From Micromonospora zamorensis (GTDB lineage: Bacteria; Actinomycetota; Actinomycetes; Mycobacteriales; Micromonosporaceae), in assembly GCF_900090275.1 (NCBI RefSeq), contig NZ_LT607755.1, positions 4,464,001 to 4,528,000 on the forward strand: a stretch of 64,000 nt of DNA, written 5' to 3'. Shown one piece after another: positions 19,823 to 27,669 of this stretch. The notes beneath the pieces were generated by a model. That model was given only the letters and a program-made list of their open reading frames with translations. It was not told where the DNA came from and made no database searches. The translations under genes and the position numbers were made by a program. Numbering within the stretch: position 1 is the stretch's first letter; the number at the start of each line of letters is the position of its first letter.

Positions 19823-19955
19823 AGCGATGGTGAGACGGTACTCACGGCGTCATCACTTCGTCAAGATGTGCATGTTTCGATTTCCTCTGGTGCATGGAGT
19901 GCACCCGTCGGGCCCGTCCCCCGGCCGCTCGGCGCCCGGCGCGTAACCTCGGCCC

Positions 19956-20444
19956 ATGACCGTCTTCGACATCCCGATCGACGCCCTCAACGGTGGACCC
20001 GCCGACCTGGCCCGCTACCGCGGCAAGGCGTTGCTGGTCGTCAACGTGGCCTCCCGCTGCGGCCTCACCCCGCAGTACGCCGGCCTCCAGGCGCTCGCGG
20101 ACACCTACGCCGACCGTGGCCTGGTGGTGCTCGGCGTGCCGTGCAACCAGTTCGCCGGGCAGGAGCCGGGCAGCGCCGCCGAAATCAGCGACTTCTGCCA
20201 GGTCAACTACGGGGTGACCTTCCCGCTGACCGAGAAGGTCGACGTCAACGGGCCCGACCGGCACCCGCTCTACGCCGCGCTGGTGGACACCCCGGACGCC
20301 GAGGGGCACACCGGGGACGTCCGGTGGAACTTCGAAAAGTTCCTGGTGGCCCCAGACGGCACGGTCGCCGCGCGCTTCGCCCCCACCGTCGAGCCCGGTG
20401 CCGACGAGCTGGGTGCCGCCATCGACAAGGTCCTCCCCGCCTGA
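19956..20444 (+). CDS. Glutathione peroxidase-family thiol peroxidase
   Basis: 162 residues, complete. It has the GPx motifs VVNVASRCGLTPQY with the peroxidatic Cys at residue 35, GVPCNQFAGQEPG with Gln, and WNFEKFLV with Trp/Asn. Cysteine replaces selenocysteine, as in most bacterial members, which normally use thioredoxin or, in actinobacteria, possibly mycothiol-linked systems. It reduces hydrogen peroxide and organic peroxides. The gene stands alone, with the palindrome B copy 2 five bases after its stop. Confidence 0.92.
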   Translation: MTVFDIPIDALNGGPADLARYRGKALLVVNVASRCGLTPQYAGLQALADTYADRGLVVLGVPCNQFAGQEPGSAAEISDFCQVNYGVTFPLTEKVDVNGPDRHPLYAALVDTPDAEGHTGDVRWNFEKFLVAPDGTVAARFAPTVEPGADELGAAIDKVLPA

Positions 20445-20450
20445 CGGCGG

Positions 20451-20506
20451 TGATCAAGAGGTTTGCGTCAACCCGGGGTCGGTTTCCGACGCAAACCTCT
20501 TGATCA
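20451..20506. repeat. Palindrome family B copy 2, overprinting a gene end
   Basis: Arms 20451-20469 (TGATCAAGAGGTTTGCGTC) and 20488-20506 form a perfect 19-bp stem around an 18-base loop. It has the same sequence and core length as copy 1 at 14660-14715. It lies between convergent glutathione peroxidase and GNAT genes and contains the stop codon of the latter. It can act as terminator for both strands. Confidence 0.85.
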
Positions 20507-21356
20507 ACACCTCTGAGGGCGGCGCGAAGCGCCACTGGGCTGCTTCCGCCACGCGGCGGTAGCCGAGTGCCTGGTAGATGCGGTTGCTGGTCGGGTTCGC
20601 CAGATCGGTGTAGAGGGTGCAGGTCGTCGCGCCGGCGTCGAGCGCGTACCGGCTGACGTGCGCGACGCAGCCACTGGCGAAGCCGCGCCCTCGTTCCCCT
20701 GGTGGCGTGAAGACCCCGCTGACCCGGACCACGTCGGCGACCGGTCGACTCAACCAGGCCGTCGAGACCGGCCTGCCGGCCCACTCCCAGAGCCAGAGCA
20801 GGCCGTGCCGCAGCCGGGCGTCCACCTGCCCGGACAGGTCCACGGGTCGACGGCCGGGTGAGGTCTCCGCGGCGAACGCGACCGCCCAGGTCACCAGCAG
20901 GTCGCGGTCCGCCGCGGTCGCCGGTCGGGCATGTCCGGGCACGCCGGTCGGCAGCCGGACCGCGTCCAGTGCAAAGATCCGCTGCGCGGTGCTGCGTACG
21001 GCCATCAGGCTGGCGCATTCGGCGTAGCGCTGCGCGAACTCCGCCACGGCCGGAACCGGGCCGTGCACCTCGACCAGCGACGGCGCCGCCCGGACGAAAT
21101 GGTCGGCCAGCGCTCGCGCGGCGGCCGGCGGCAGCGCACCCAGCAGCGGCCCGCGCGGCGGGGTGTGCACCGCCGCGCCCACCGTCTCACCGCCGTCGAC
21201 CACCCGCGCGAACCGCTCGTCACCGGAGAGTGGCACGTCACCGGAGAGCCGGTCAGCGACGAGCGTGAGCAGTACGTTGTGCAGGACGGACTCGCGGCGC
21301 AACCAGGCATCCGCCGTGACGGCGAAGGTCGCGAGGTCCTCGACGAGACAGCGCAT
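20454..21356 (-). CDS. GNAT-family acetyltransferase with N-terminal extension
   Basis: About 300 residues from ATG 21356. A GNAT domain occupies the C-terminal half: VVRVSGVFTPPGERGRGFAS (motif A) and CTLYTDLANPTSNRIYQALG with the YR following. The N-terminal 130 residues (DAWLRRESVLHNVLLTLVAD) resemble the GNAT-associated domain of two-domain acetyltransferases. An ATG at 21431 is possible but would overlap the start of the divergent gene. The final 18 or so residues, beginning VLIKRFASE, are encoded by palindrome B, so the native C terminus has been replaced or extended. Substrate unknown. Confidence 0.8.
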   Translation of the reverse strand: MRCLVEDLATFAVTADAWLRRESVLHNVLLTLVADRLSGDVPLSGDERFARVVDGGETVGAAVHTPPRGPLLGALPPAAARALADHFVRAAPSLVEVHGPVPAVAEFAQRYAECASLMAVRSTAQRIFALDAVRLPTGVPGHARPATAADRDLLVTWAVAFAAETSPGRRPVDLSGQVDARLRHGLLWLWEWAGRPVSTAWLSRPVADVVRVSGVFTPPGERGRGFASGCVAHVSRYALDAGATTCTLYTDLANPTSNRIYQALGYRRVAEAAQWRFAPPSEVLIKRFASETDPGLTQTS

Positions 21357-21429
21357 GCCCGGCAGTCTGCGCAGCCGATCGACACCGGGCAACCGGAATG
21401 CCTCGCGGGTGGACGGAGTTGGATCAAAC

Positions 21430-22104
21430 ATGACAACTGTGGGACTGATCGGCAGTGGCAACATCGGCGGCACCCTGGCCCGGCTGGCGGTGGACGCCGG
21501 CTACGACGTGGTGCTGAGCAACTCGCGGGGCCCGGAGACGCTGAAGGACCTCGTCGACGAGCTGGGCGAGCACGCCAGCGCCGGCACGGCACAGGACGCG
21601 GCTCAGGTCGGCGACCTGGTGGTGGTCACCGTGCCGCTGAAGGCGTACCGCGCCGTGCCCGTCGAGCCGCTGGCCGGCAAGGTCGTCATCGACACCAACA
21701 ACTACTACCCGCAGCGCGACGGGGCCTTCCCGGAGCTGGACTCGGGCGAGACCACCAGCAGCGAACTGCTCCAGCGGCACCTGCCGGACTCGCGGGTCGT
21801 CAAGGTCTTCAACAACATCTACTACAAGGGCCTGGCCGAGCTTCCCCGCCCGTCCGGTGCGGCCGACCGCAGCGCCATCGCCATCGCCGGCGACGACGCC
21901 GCCGCGAAGGCCGAGGTGACCGCCTTCCTGGACCGGATCGGCTACGACGCCGTGGACGTGGGCCCGTTGGCCGAGGGGTGGCGCTACCAGCCGGACACCC
22001 CGGCGTACGGCGTGCTCTACTCCGCCACGCCGACCGACTGGGAGCACCCGGCACCGGGTGACGCCGAGAAGCTGCGCGCCGCCCTGGCCGCCGCGACCCG
22101 CTGA
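21430..22104 (+). CDS. NADPH-dependent F420 reductase-like dinucleotide-binding protein
   Basis: 224 residues. N-terminal Rossmann motif GLIGSGNIGGTLARLAVDAG, then VVLSNSRGPETL, VVVTVPLKAYRAVP and VVIDTNNYYPQRDG, the layout of NADP oxidoreductases linked to coenzyme F420 (Fno/Npd family). Many bacterial members of this family do not use F420 and act on unknown substrates. Start ATG at 21430 is fixed by the Rossmann strand; GGAG lies eleven bases upstream. The start overlaps a possible upstream ATG of the divergent GNAT gene within CATG. Confidence 0.82.
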   Translation: MTTVGLIGSGNIGGTLARLAVDAGYDVVLSNSRGPETLKDLVDELGEHASAGTAQDAAQVGDLVVVTVPLKAYRAVPVEPLAGKVVIDTNNYYPQRDGAFPELDSGETTSSELLQRHLPDSRVVKVFNNIYYKGLAELPRPSGAADRSAIAIAGDDAAAKAEVTAFLDRIGYDAVDVGPLAEGWRYQPDTPAYGVLYSATPTDWEHPAPGDAEKLRAALAAATR

Positions 22105-22130
22105 GCTACGCCGCCGCCCTCCCCGATCAC

Positions 22131-23732
22131 CTACCGGGTGGTCGTACGGAGGGCGGCGGCGAGTTCCTCGTCGTAGCTGGCGATCGGCTGACCGTCCGAG
22201 GCGTACGCGACGAGCCGCCCCTGCGCCATGTTCGCCGAACGGAACGAGAACGTCCGGCTACCCGGGTACGCGTCGAGCAGCGGGATGGCCCGGGGCGCCC
22301 CGCCGGGCGCGGAAAAGTATTCCAGGCGGGTCACCTGCGGGGAGACCACGCCGTTGACCCGTACCTTGGTCTTCTCGGCGCGGGTGCCGAAGGTGACCGG
22401 CGCGTCGGTGCCGTAGGCGGCACACTCGACCGGACCACGGCACACGAAGAAGTATCGCGGGTTGACCACGTCGTCGAGGGCGTACGCCTTGAAGGTGGGG
22501 TCCGCCCCGGCGGGCAGCGGCTGCACGGCGAAGAACGCGACCGCCACCGTTGCCGTGACACCCACCCGCAACCAGCCCCGCCCGCCAGCAGGCCGGCGAG
22601 CCGTTCGGGTGGCGGCGACCGCGACGCCGCCGAAGCCGACCAGGCACAGCAGGCACACCCCGATCGCGCGGGCGTTCTCGAAGAGGAACTGCACGCCCGG
22701 CCGTGCCGACACCGGGCTGAGGACCGCACCCAACGAGACGACCATGGCGGCGAGCAGCGCCGCGCCGGCGGCGCGTTGGGCGACGCCGGACGCGCCGATC
22801 AGCAGCATCGCGGCGAGCACCGGCCACACCTGGTGGTGGGTCCAGGACACCGGGGACGCGGCGACGGTCGCGCAGCCGACCAGCACGGCCGCGTGCCCCG
22901 GGCGGCCCTCCACCGTCAACTGCCGGGCCCGCAGCAGCGCCGCCGCGCACACGAGCGCCACCAGGCCGGCCCAGAGCAGGGGCAGTGTCGCCTCGTCGAC
23001 GCCGACGCGCAGCAACATCCCGTGCACTGACTGATTGCCCAGCGAGGCGAGGTTGCCGATCCGCGAGGTCTGCCGCACGGCCTCGGTCCAGTACGTCCAG
23101 CTCTCCCCCGGCAACACCACCGCGGCGAGAGCCGCGCAGGCCAGGAAGGTCGCCACCGCACGCCCGGCGTCGCGATAGCGGCCCGTGGCGAGGAAGTAGA
23201 CCACGAACAGCAGCGGCGTCAGCTTGATCGCCGCGGCGGCCCCCACCAACATTCCGCGCAGCCGGGGCGGGACGACGCCCATCCCGTCGAGCAGGGCCAT
23301 CAGCACGATGAAGATGCTGACCTGACCGAAGCGTAGGTTGCTCTGCACCGGCGCGGACAGCATCAGCACCGTGGCGGCCACCGCCACCACGAGCGGTCGC
23401 CGGGACTGCCGGGTGGTCAGCGCGACACCGACCGCACCGGCGACGGCGACGACCGCCGCGCACGTCGCCACCAGCCAGATCCCCTGGAGTACGCCCTCAC
23501 TCACGGCGGTGATCGGACCCAGCACGAGTGCCGCGAACGGCGGGTACGTGAATGGCCCACCGTTGGCCGCCTTGAACTCGTACAGCGGGCGACCGGCGTG
23601 CAGATCGGACAGTGCGCCGTAGTAGATGTGCAGGTCCGAGAGGCGGTCATCGCGGCGCAGCACGAGCACGCAGGACACCAGCGCGACCACGACGAAGGCC
23701 GCCCACACCAGCGCCACCCGGCGATCCCGCAT
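22131..23732 (-). CDS. GT87-family (alpha-mannosyltransferase-like) membrane protein
   Basis: 533 residues. About ten membrane helices in the first 400 residues, with the GT-C signature aspartate region DDRLSDLHIYYGAL after the first helix and PFTYPPFAALVLGP, AAAIKLTPLLFVVYF and SPVSWTHHQVWPVL, all as in polyprenol-phosphomannose-dependent alpha-1,2-mannosyltransferases such as Rv2181. A further 130 or so residues after the last helices form a soluble extracytoplasmic part (GPVECAAYGTDAPVTFGTRA, VSPQVTRLEYFSAPGG) that I do not recognise. It probably adds mannose to envelope lipoglycans. Rv2181 lies in the same neighbourhood in mycobacteria. Confidence 0.8.
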   Translation of the reverse strand: MRDRRVALVWAAFVVVALVSCVLVLRRDDRLSDLHIYYGALSDLHAGRPLYEFKAANGGPFTYPPFAALVLGPITAVSEGVLQGIWLVATCAAVVAVAGAVGVALTTRQSRRPLVVAVAATVLMLSAPVQSNLRFGQVSIFIVLMALLDGMGVVPPRLRGMLVGAAAAIKLTPLLFVVYFLATGRYRDAGRAVATFLACAALAAVVLPGESWTYWTEAVRQTSRIGNLASLGNQSVHGMLLRVGVDEATLPLLWAGLVALVCAAALLRARQLTVEGRPGHAAVLVGCATVAASPVSWTHHQVWPVLAAMLLIGASGVAQRAAGAALLAAMVVSLGAVLSPVSARPGVQFLFENARAIGVCLLCLVGFGGVAVAATRTARRPAGGRGWLRVGVTATVAVAFFAVQPLPAGADPTFKAYALDDVVNPRYFFVCRGPVECAAYGTDAPVTFGTRAEKTKVRVNGVVSPQVTRLEYFSAPGGAPRAIPLLDAYPGSRTFSFRSANMAQGRLVAYASDGQPIASYDEELAAALRTTTR

Positions 23733-23848
23733 CGATCGAGGATAAGGGAGCACGCCCGTCCGCGGCGGCCCGTAGTGGCAGACGCCGGCACGTCTGCCCG
23801 TGGAAGAACGGGCACGGCGTGGCCGGCCGCGATTCCTAGCATCGAGGG

Positions 23849-24520
23849 ATGGGAACGACGAGCACACCGGCGTACGACGCCCACGCGGACTGGTACGAGG
23901 GCTTCATCTCGGGCGGGGGTGACTATCTCCGCCGGGTGCACGCCACAGTGGAGGACCTGCTCGGCCCAGGCGAGGGTGTCTGCCTCGACATCTGCTGCGG
24001 CACCGGTGCGCACGCGACCGTACCCGCCGGTCTGGGTTGGACGCCGATGGGCGTGGACCTGTCCGGAGGGCAGTTGCGGCACGCGAGCGGGCGGTTGCCG
24101 GTGACGCGGGGCGACGCGACCGCCCTGCCGTTCGTCGACGCGTCGCTGCCAGCCGCGATGTGCGTGCTGGCCAGCACCGACATGCCCGACTACCCGGCCA
24201 TGCTGCGCGAGGTCGCCCGCGTGCTGCGCCCTGGCGGTCGCTTCGTGCACGTGGGCGTGCACCCGTGCTTCGTGGGCGCGTTCGCCGACTGGGGTCGGCA
24301 TCCGAGCGTCGTCGTCGACGCGCGATACGCCGACCGGTCGCGCAGCTTCGACAGTTGGAACACCAGCGGCGTCCGGGTACGGGTCGGCGCCTGGCACCTC
24401 CCTCTCGCCGACCTGGTCAACGCGACAGTGGCGGCCGGTCTCCGGCTGCTCCGGGTCGCCGAGGCAGGCCCAGGAGGAGTCCCCGACCTGTTGGGTCTCC
24501 TCGCCGTCCGAGAGGGGTGA
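23849..24520 (+). CDS. Class I SAM-dependent methyltransferase
   Basis: 223 residues. SAM-binding motif I VCLDICCGTGAHA near residue 45, acidic loop MGVDLSGGQLRHA, motif RGDATALPFVDASLPAAMC, and REVARVLRPGGRFVHVGVHP. This is the Methyltransf_11/25 group. The first third includes AYDAHADWYEGFISGGGDYL, a common lead-in of small-molecule methyltransferases. The substrate cannot be inferred and the gene has no functionally linked neighbours. Confidence 0.85.
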   Translation: MGTTSTPAYDAHADWYEGFISGGGDYLRRVHATVEDLLGPGEGVCLDICCGTGAHATVPAGLGWTPMGVDLSGGQLRHASGRLPVTRGDATALPFVDASLPAAMCVLASTDMPDYPAMLREVARVLRPGGRFVHVGVHPCFVGAFADWGRHPSVVVDARYADRSRSFDSWNTSGVRVRVGAWHLPLADLVNATVAAGLRLLRVAEAGPGGVPDLLGLLAVREG

Positions 24521-24556
24521 CGACAGGTCGCCCCCGCGCGCCCACCTCAAAGAGCC

Positions 24557-24634
24557 AAGATCCGCGCAGGTTCGGGGAAGTTGCTGCCTCAGCACGGAAC
24601 GAGGCAGCAGTTTCGCCGAAGTTGCGCGGATCTT
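24557..24634. repeat. 78-bp palindromic element, family A copy 2
   Basis: AAGATCCGCGCA at the left tip mirrors TTGCGCGGATCTT at the right tip; inner blocks TTGCTGCCTC and GAGGCAGCA pair around a short centre. It has the same length as copy 1 (2177-2254) and most blocks match it. It lies in the 275-base gap between the methyltransferase and DUF4397 genes, which holds no other gene. Confidence 0.85.
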
Positions 24635-24636
24635 GC

Positions 24637-24680
24637 GAGGGGGTGCGGGGCGAGGGGGTGCGGGCGGGGGCGGCGGCGGG
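24637..24680 (+). other. G-tract-rich stretch, possible G-quadruplex
   Basis: At least five runs of three or more G with short loops (e.g. GGGGGTGCGGGGCGAGGGGG) follow the palindrome directly. They are about 115-160 bases before the DUF4397 start. They may fold into a quadruplex on the plus strand or simply be GC-rich spacer. Confidence 0.4.
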
Positions 24681-24795
24681 ACAGCGACGGGGACACGGCG
24701 AGAAACATCTCTTCGCAACTTGCGTTGCAGTCCCGCGCACGGGACCCTGTTCTCTGGGTTGCCGCCCGCTCACCGAAAGTGCTTCCGGAGGCGAC

Positions 24796-25665
24796 ATGCA
24801 CACGCTCCGTACCCTTCCCCGCCGGCTGTTGGCCGGCTCCGGCGCGCTCCTGATCACCACCGCTCTCGCTGCCACCGGCGTCCCGGTTCCGGCCGGTGCC
24901 GCGACCGGCACGGACACCGTCGGCTACGTCCGGCTGGCCCATCTCTCCCCCGACACCCCCGCCGTCGACGTCTACCTGGCCGCGCCGGACTCCACGAAAC
25001 CCCGGGTCTTCCCCGGGGTCGGCTACGGCGTGGTCTCCGACTACCTGGAACTCGCACCCGGGCGGTACGCGGTGGCGATGCGCGAGGCCGGCGCCCCCGC
25101 CAGCGATCCCCCGGTGCTCACCACCGAGGTCGCGGTGGCCAGCGGCGACGCGTACACGGTGGCGGGTGTCGGCCGACACGCGGACCTGGGGCTGCGGGTG
25201 CTCAACGACGACCTCAGCGCCCCCACCCAGGGCCGCGCCAAGGTGCGCGTCGTGCAGGCTTCCGTGCGTACCCCGGTGCTGGACGTGGCCGCCGCCGACG
25301 GGCCGATGATCGCCGACGGTGTGCAGTTCGCGACCACGACCGCATACCAGCAGGTCGACCCGGGCAGTTGGCGCCTGCGGCTGACGGGTGCCGGTGGGCC
25401 GAGCACCGACGCCGAGGTGCGGCTCGTGGGCGGGGCGGTCTACTCACTGCTGGTGCTCGACGCGAAGCAGGGCGGGCTGACCGCCGAGCTGCGCCGCGAC
25501 GCCGAGGGCGGCACCGTCGTTCCCGCCGGCGGGGTGGACACCGGCGCTGGCGGCACCGCCAGGACCGGCCTCGGGGCGTACCCCCTGGTGGCCGGCGGGT
25601 TGGCCGCGGCGGCCGTCGCGGTGGTCCTGCTGATGTGGCGCCGGCGGCGGCGCACCACCTGGTGA
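24796..25665 (+). CDS. DUF4397 surface protein with C-terminal membrane anchor
   Basis: 289 residues. Sec signal peptide (RRLLAGSGALLITTALAATG) with cleavage near GAAT, then a DUF4397 domain duplicated as two Ig-like halves: VRLAHLSPDTPAVDVYLAAP and VRVVQASVRTPVLDVAAADG. After a Gly/Thr linker (TVVPAGGVDTGAGGTA) comes a transmembrane helix (YPLVAGGLAAAAVAVVLLMW) and an Arg-rich tail, the layout of a sortase sorting signal but without LPxTG. ATG 24796 has GGAGG upstream. Stop overlaps the sortase start in GTGA, so the two are probably enzyme and substrate. Confidence 0.85.
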   Translation: MHTLRTLPRRLLAGSGALLITTALAATGVPVPAGAATGTDTVGYVRLAHLSPDTPAVDVYLAAPDSTKPRVFPGVGYGVVSDYLELAPGRYAVAMREAGAPASDPPVLTTEVAVASGDAYTVAGVGRHADLGLRVLNDDLSAPTQGRAKVRVVQASVRTPVLDVAAADGPMIADGVQFATTTAYQQVDPGSWRLRLTGAGGPSTDAEVRLVGGAVYSLLVLDAKQGGLTAELRRDAEGGTVVPAGGVDTGAGGTARTGLGAYPLVAGGLAAAAVAVVLLMWRRRRRTTW

Positions 25666-26306
25666 CCACCGGGCCCGACCCGTCGATCCGGCGGCACCGC
25701 GACCGCCGGGTGCCGCTGGTCGGGCTGGTCGCGGCCGGCGCGGCGGTCTGCCTGGCCGCCGGCACCGGGGTCGGGCTGGCCACCACCGGCCCGGCGCCCC
25801 CGGCCGCGACCTGGCACCCCGGCTGCACCGACGACTGCCCGTCGGTGGCCGCCGCGCCCACGGCACAGGGTCCACCCACGCGGGTACGCGTACCGCGCAT
25901 CGGCGTCGACTCCACGCTCACGGTGCTGGGCCTCGACCGCAGCGGTGCACTGGTCCCGCCGACCGACTTCGACACCGCCGGCTGGTACGGCGGTGGCCCG
26001 GCCCCCGGCGACACCGGCCCCGCCGTGCTCGCCGGCCACCTGGACTCGCGGCGTGGCCCGGCGGTCTTCGCCCGGCTCGACGAACTGCGGCCCGGCGACC
26101 GGGTCGACGTGTGGCGCGGCGGGCAATGGCTGTCGTTCCGGGTGACCGGGTCGATCCGTGCGCGCAAGGACCAGTTCCCGACCGCAGCGGTCTACGGGCC
26201 GACGCCCGGCGCGGAGCTGCGGCTGGTCACCTGCGGAGGTGACTTCGACCGGCGCAGCAGGCACTACCGGGACAACATCGTGGTTTTCGCGGTGACCGAA
26301 GCTTGA
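25662..26306 (+). CDS. Class F sortase
   Basis: 214 residues, GTG start in GTGA overlap. One N-terminal membrane helix (LVGLVAAGAAVCLAAGTGVG) and a sortase domain from about 75: RVRVPRIGVDSTL, catalytic His in VLAGHLDSRRGP, Cys in LVTCGGDFD, Arg in YRDNIVVFAV. This set is typical of the actinobacterial class F (class E-like) sortases, which attach surface proteins to peptidoglycan. The upstream DUF4397 protein is the obvious candidate substrate. The TGA stop lies within the outer arm of palindrome D copy 1. Confidence 0.9.
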   Translation: MTTGPDPSIRRHRDRRVPLVGLVAAGAAVCLAAGTGVGLATTGPAPPAATWHPGCTDDCPSVAAAPTAQGPPTRVRVPRIGVDSTLTVLGLDRSGALVPPTDFDTAGWYGGGPAPGDTGPAVLAGHLDSRRGPAVFARLDELRPGDRVDVWRGGQWLSFRVTGSIRARKDQFPTAAVYGPTPGAELRLVTCGGDFDRRSRHYRDNIVVFAVTEA

Positions 26307-26383
26307 TCGACTCGGGTTCAAGGAAATCGGGGTGTCCACCCCACCCGGACATCCCGGCTCTCATGATCCCGAGTCGATCAAGC
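26301..26383. repeat. Cruciform-like palindrome, family D copy 1
   Basis: Outer arms 26301-26316 (GCTTGATCGACTCGGG) and 26368-26383 pair perfectly over 16 bp. An inner stem CGGGGTGTCC (26328-26337) and GGACATCCCG (26347-26356) pairs with one wobble. It lies between convergent sortase and DUF2203 genes and includes the sortase stop. Directly after it (26391-26420) is a short GGGGCGGGAC tandem repeat. It is likely a bidirectional terminator. Confidence 0.8.
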
Positions 26384-26432
26384 GCGAGGCGGGGCGGGAC
26401 GGGGCGGGACGGGGCGGGGCTGGTGGGATGGG

Positions 26433-26783
26433 TCAGAGGGGGCGGCGGCCGGCGAAGCCGCACTCGGCCCGGTGGTACCAGCGCACGTCGGAGTCGCCCT
26501 CCAGCCAGCACCAGAGCACGGCGCGGCCGGCGCGCTCGCCGGGGAAGTCGAGCAGCACCGGAGCGATGCCCTTGACCTGGATGTCGTGCTGGTGCAGCTC
26601 GTCGACGACGGCGTGCAGCCGGGCCTCCAGCCCCTTGACCTCGGCCAGCCCGCCGAGCGCGCTGACGCCGTGGTCGGCCAGGTCGGCGCGCAGCTCGGCC
26701 AGGTCGGCCCGGACCCGGATCAGCTCGTTGACGCGCGGCTGGAGGGTGGCCACCAGGTGCCGGGCCTGGGCAAGTGTGAACAC
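26433..26783 (-). CDS. DUF2203 family protein
   Basis: 116 residues from GTG 26783. The sequence is a small helical family: FTLAQARHLVATLQPRVNEL, LHQHDIQVKGIAPVLLDFPG, then AVLWCWLEGDSDVRWYHRAE, CGFAGRRPL. The C-terminal block with the WxxGE...W.H pattern is diagnostic of DUF2203. Function is unknown. Longer upstream codons are low in protein character. It sits just downstream of proC on the same strand. Confidence 0.8.
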   Translation of the reverse strand: MFTLAQARHLVATLQPRVNELIRVRADLAELRADLADHGVSALGGLAEVKGLEARLHAVVDELHQHDIQVKGIAPVLLDFPGERAGRAVLWCWLEGDSDVRWYHRAECGFAGRRPL

Positions 26784-26829
26784 CGCGCCAGTATGCGGCA
26801 CGCCCGGCTCCCGGACGGGCCCGGAATGC

Positions 26830-27648
26830 TCAGTCGGCCTGTGCCGCCAGCTCGCGGGCACGATCGCGGGCAGCTTCCAGTGCGGCGAGCATCGCGGCGC
26901 GTACGCCGTGCTTCTCCAACTCGCGGATCGCGGAGATGGTGGTGCCGGCCGGTGAGGTGACCGCCTCGCGCAGCTTGACCGGGTGCTCGCCCGAGTCACG
27001 CAGCATCACCGCGGAACCGATCGCGGTCTGCACGATCAGCTCGTGGGCGACCTGCCGCGGCAGGCCGAGCAGGATGCCGGCGTCGATCATGGCCTCGACC
27101 AGGAGGTAGAAGTAGGCCGGGCCGGAGCCGGAGAGCGCGGTGACCGCGTCCTGCTGCGACTCGGGCACCCGGATCGTCTGGCCGAGGGGCTTGAACATCT
27201 CCTCGGCCAACGCCAGGTGCGCCCCGGTGGCGTACGCGCCGGCCGAGATCGCGGTCATCGCCTCGTCGACCAGGGCCGGGGTGTTGGTCATCACCCGGAC
27301 CACGGGGGTGCCGTCGGGCAGCCGGCGGTTGAAGAAGCTGGTGGGCAGGCCGGCGCAGAGCGAGATGACGAGCTTGTCGGCCGGCACCTTGGGGCCGATC
27401 TCGTCGAGCAGCGCGGCGGCGTCCTGTGGCTTCACCGAGACCGCGAGCACCGCTGCCTCGTCCACCGCCGTGAGGTTGTCGACGACCCGTACGCCGTAGC
27501 GGGCGGTCAGCTCCTCGGCGCGGGCCGGTCTGCGGGCGGTTGCCAGCAGCCGGTCCACCGGCCATCCCGAGCGCAGCAGCCCGGAGAGCATCAGCTCACC
27601 GATCTTGCCCGCGCCGATCACCGCGACCGTGTGCACCCCGGCTGACAT
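26830..27648 (-). CDS. proC: Pyrroline-5-carboxylate reductase
   Basis: 272 residues, typical length. It reduces 1-pyrroline-5-carboxylate to proline with NAD(P)H. N-terminal Rossmann motif VAVIGAGKIGELMLSGLLRS, VSVKPQDAAALL, VRVMTNTPALVDEAMTAI, and the C-terminal signature ALSGSGPAYFYLLVEAMIDA plus LREAVTSPAGTTISAI, the ProC family motif. Its upstream region is filled with a 42-bp tandem duplication separating it from pfkA on the same strand. Confidence 0.95.
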   Translation of the reverse strand: MSAGVHTVAVIGAGKIGELMLSGLLRSGWPVDRLLATARRPARAEELTARYGVRVVDNLTAVDEAAVLAVSVKPQDAAALLDEIGPKVPADKLVISLCAGLPTSFFNRRLPDGTPVVRVMTNTPALVDEAMTAISAGAYATGAHLALAEEMFKPLGQTIRVPESQQDAVTALSGSGPAYFYLLVEAMIDAGILLGLPRQVAHELIVQTAIGSAVMLRDSGEHPVKLREAVTSPAGTTISAIRELEKHGVRAAMLAALEAARDRARELAAQAD

Positions 27649-27669
27649 CTCGGCCGTACCCCTCTCGCG

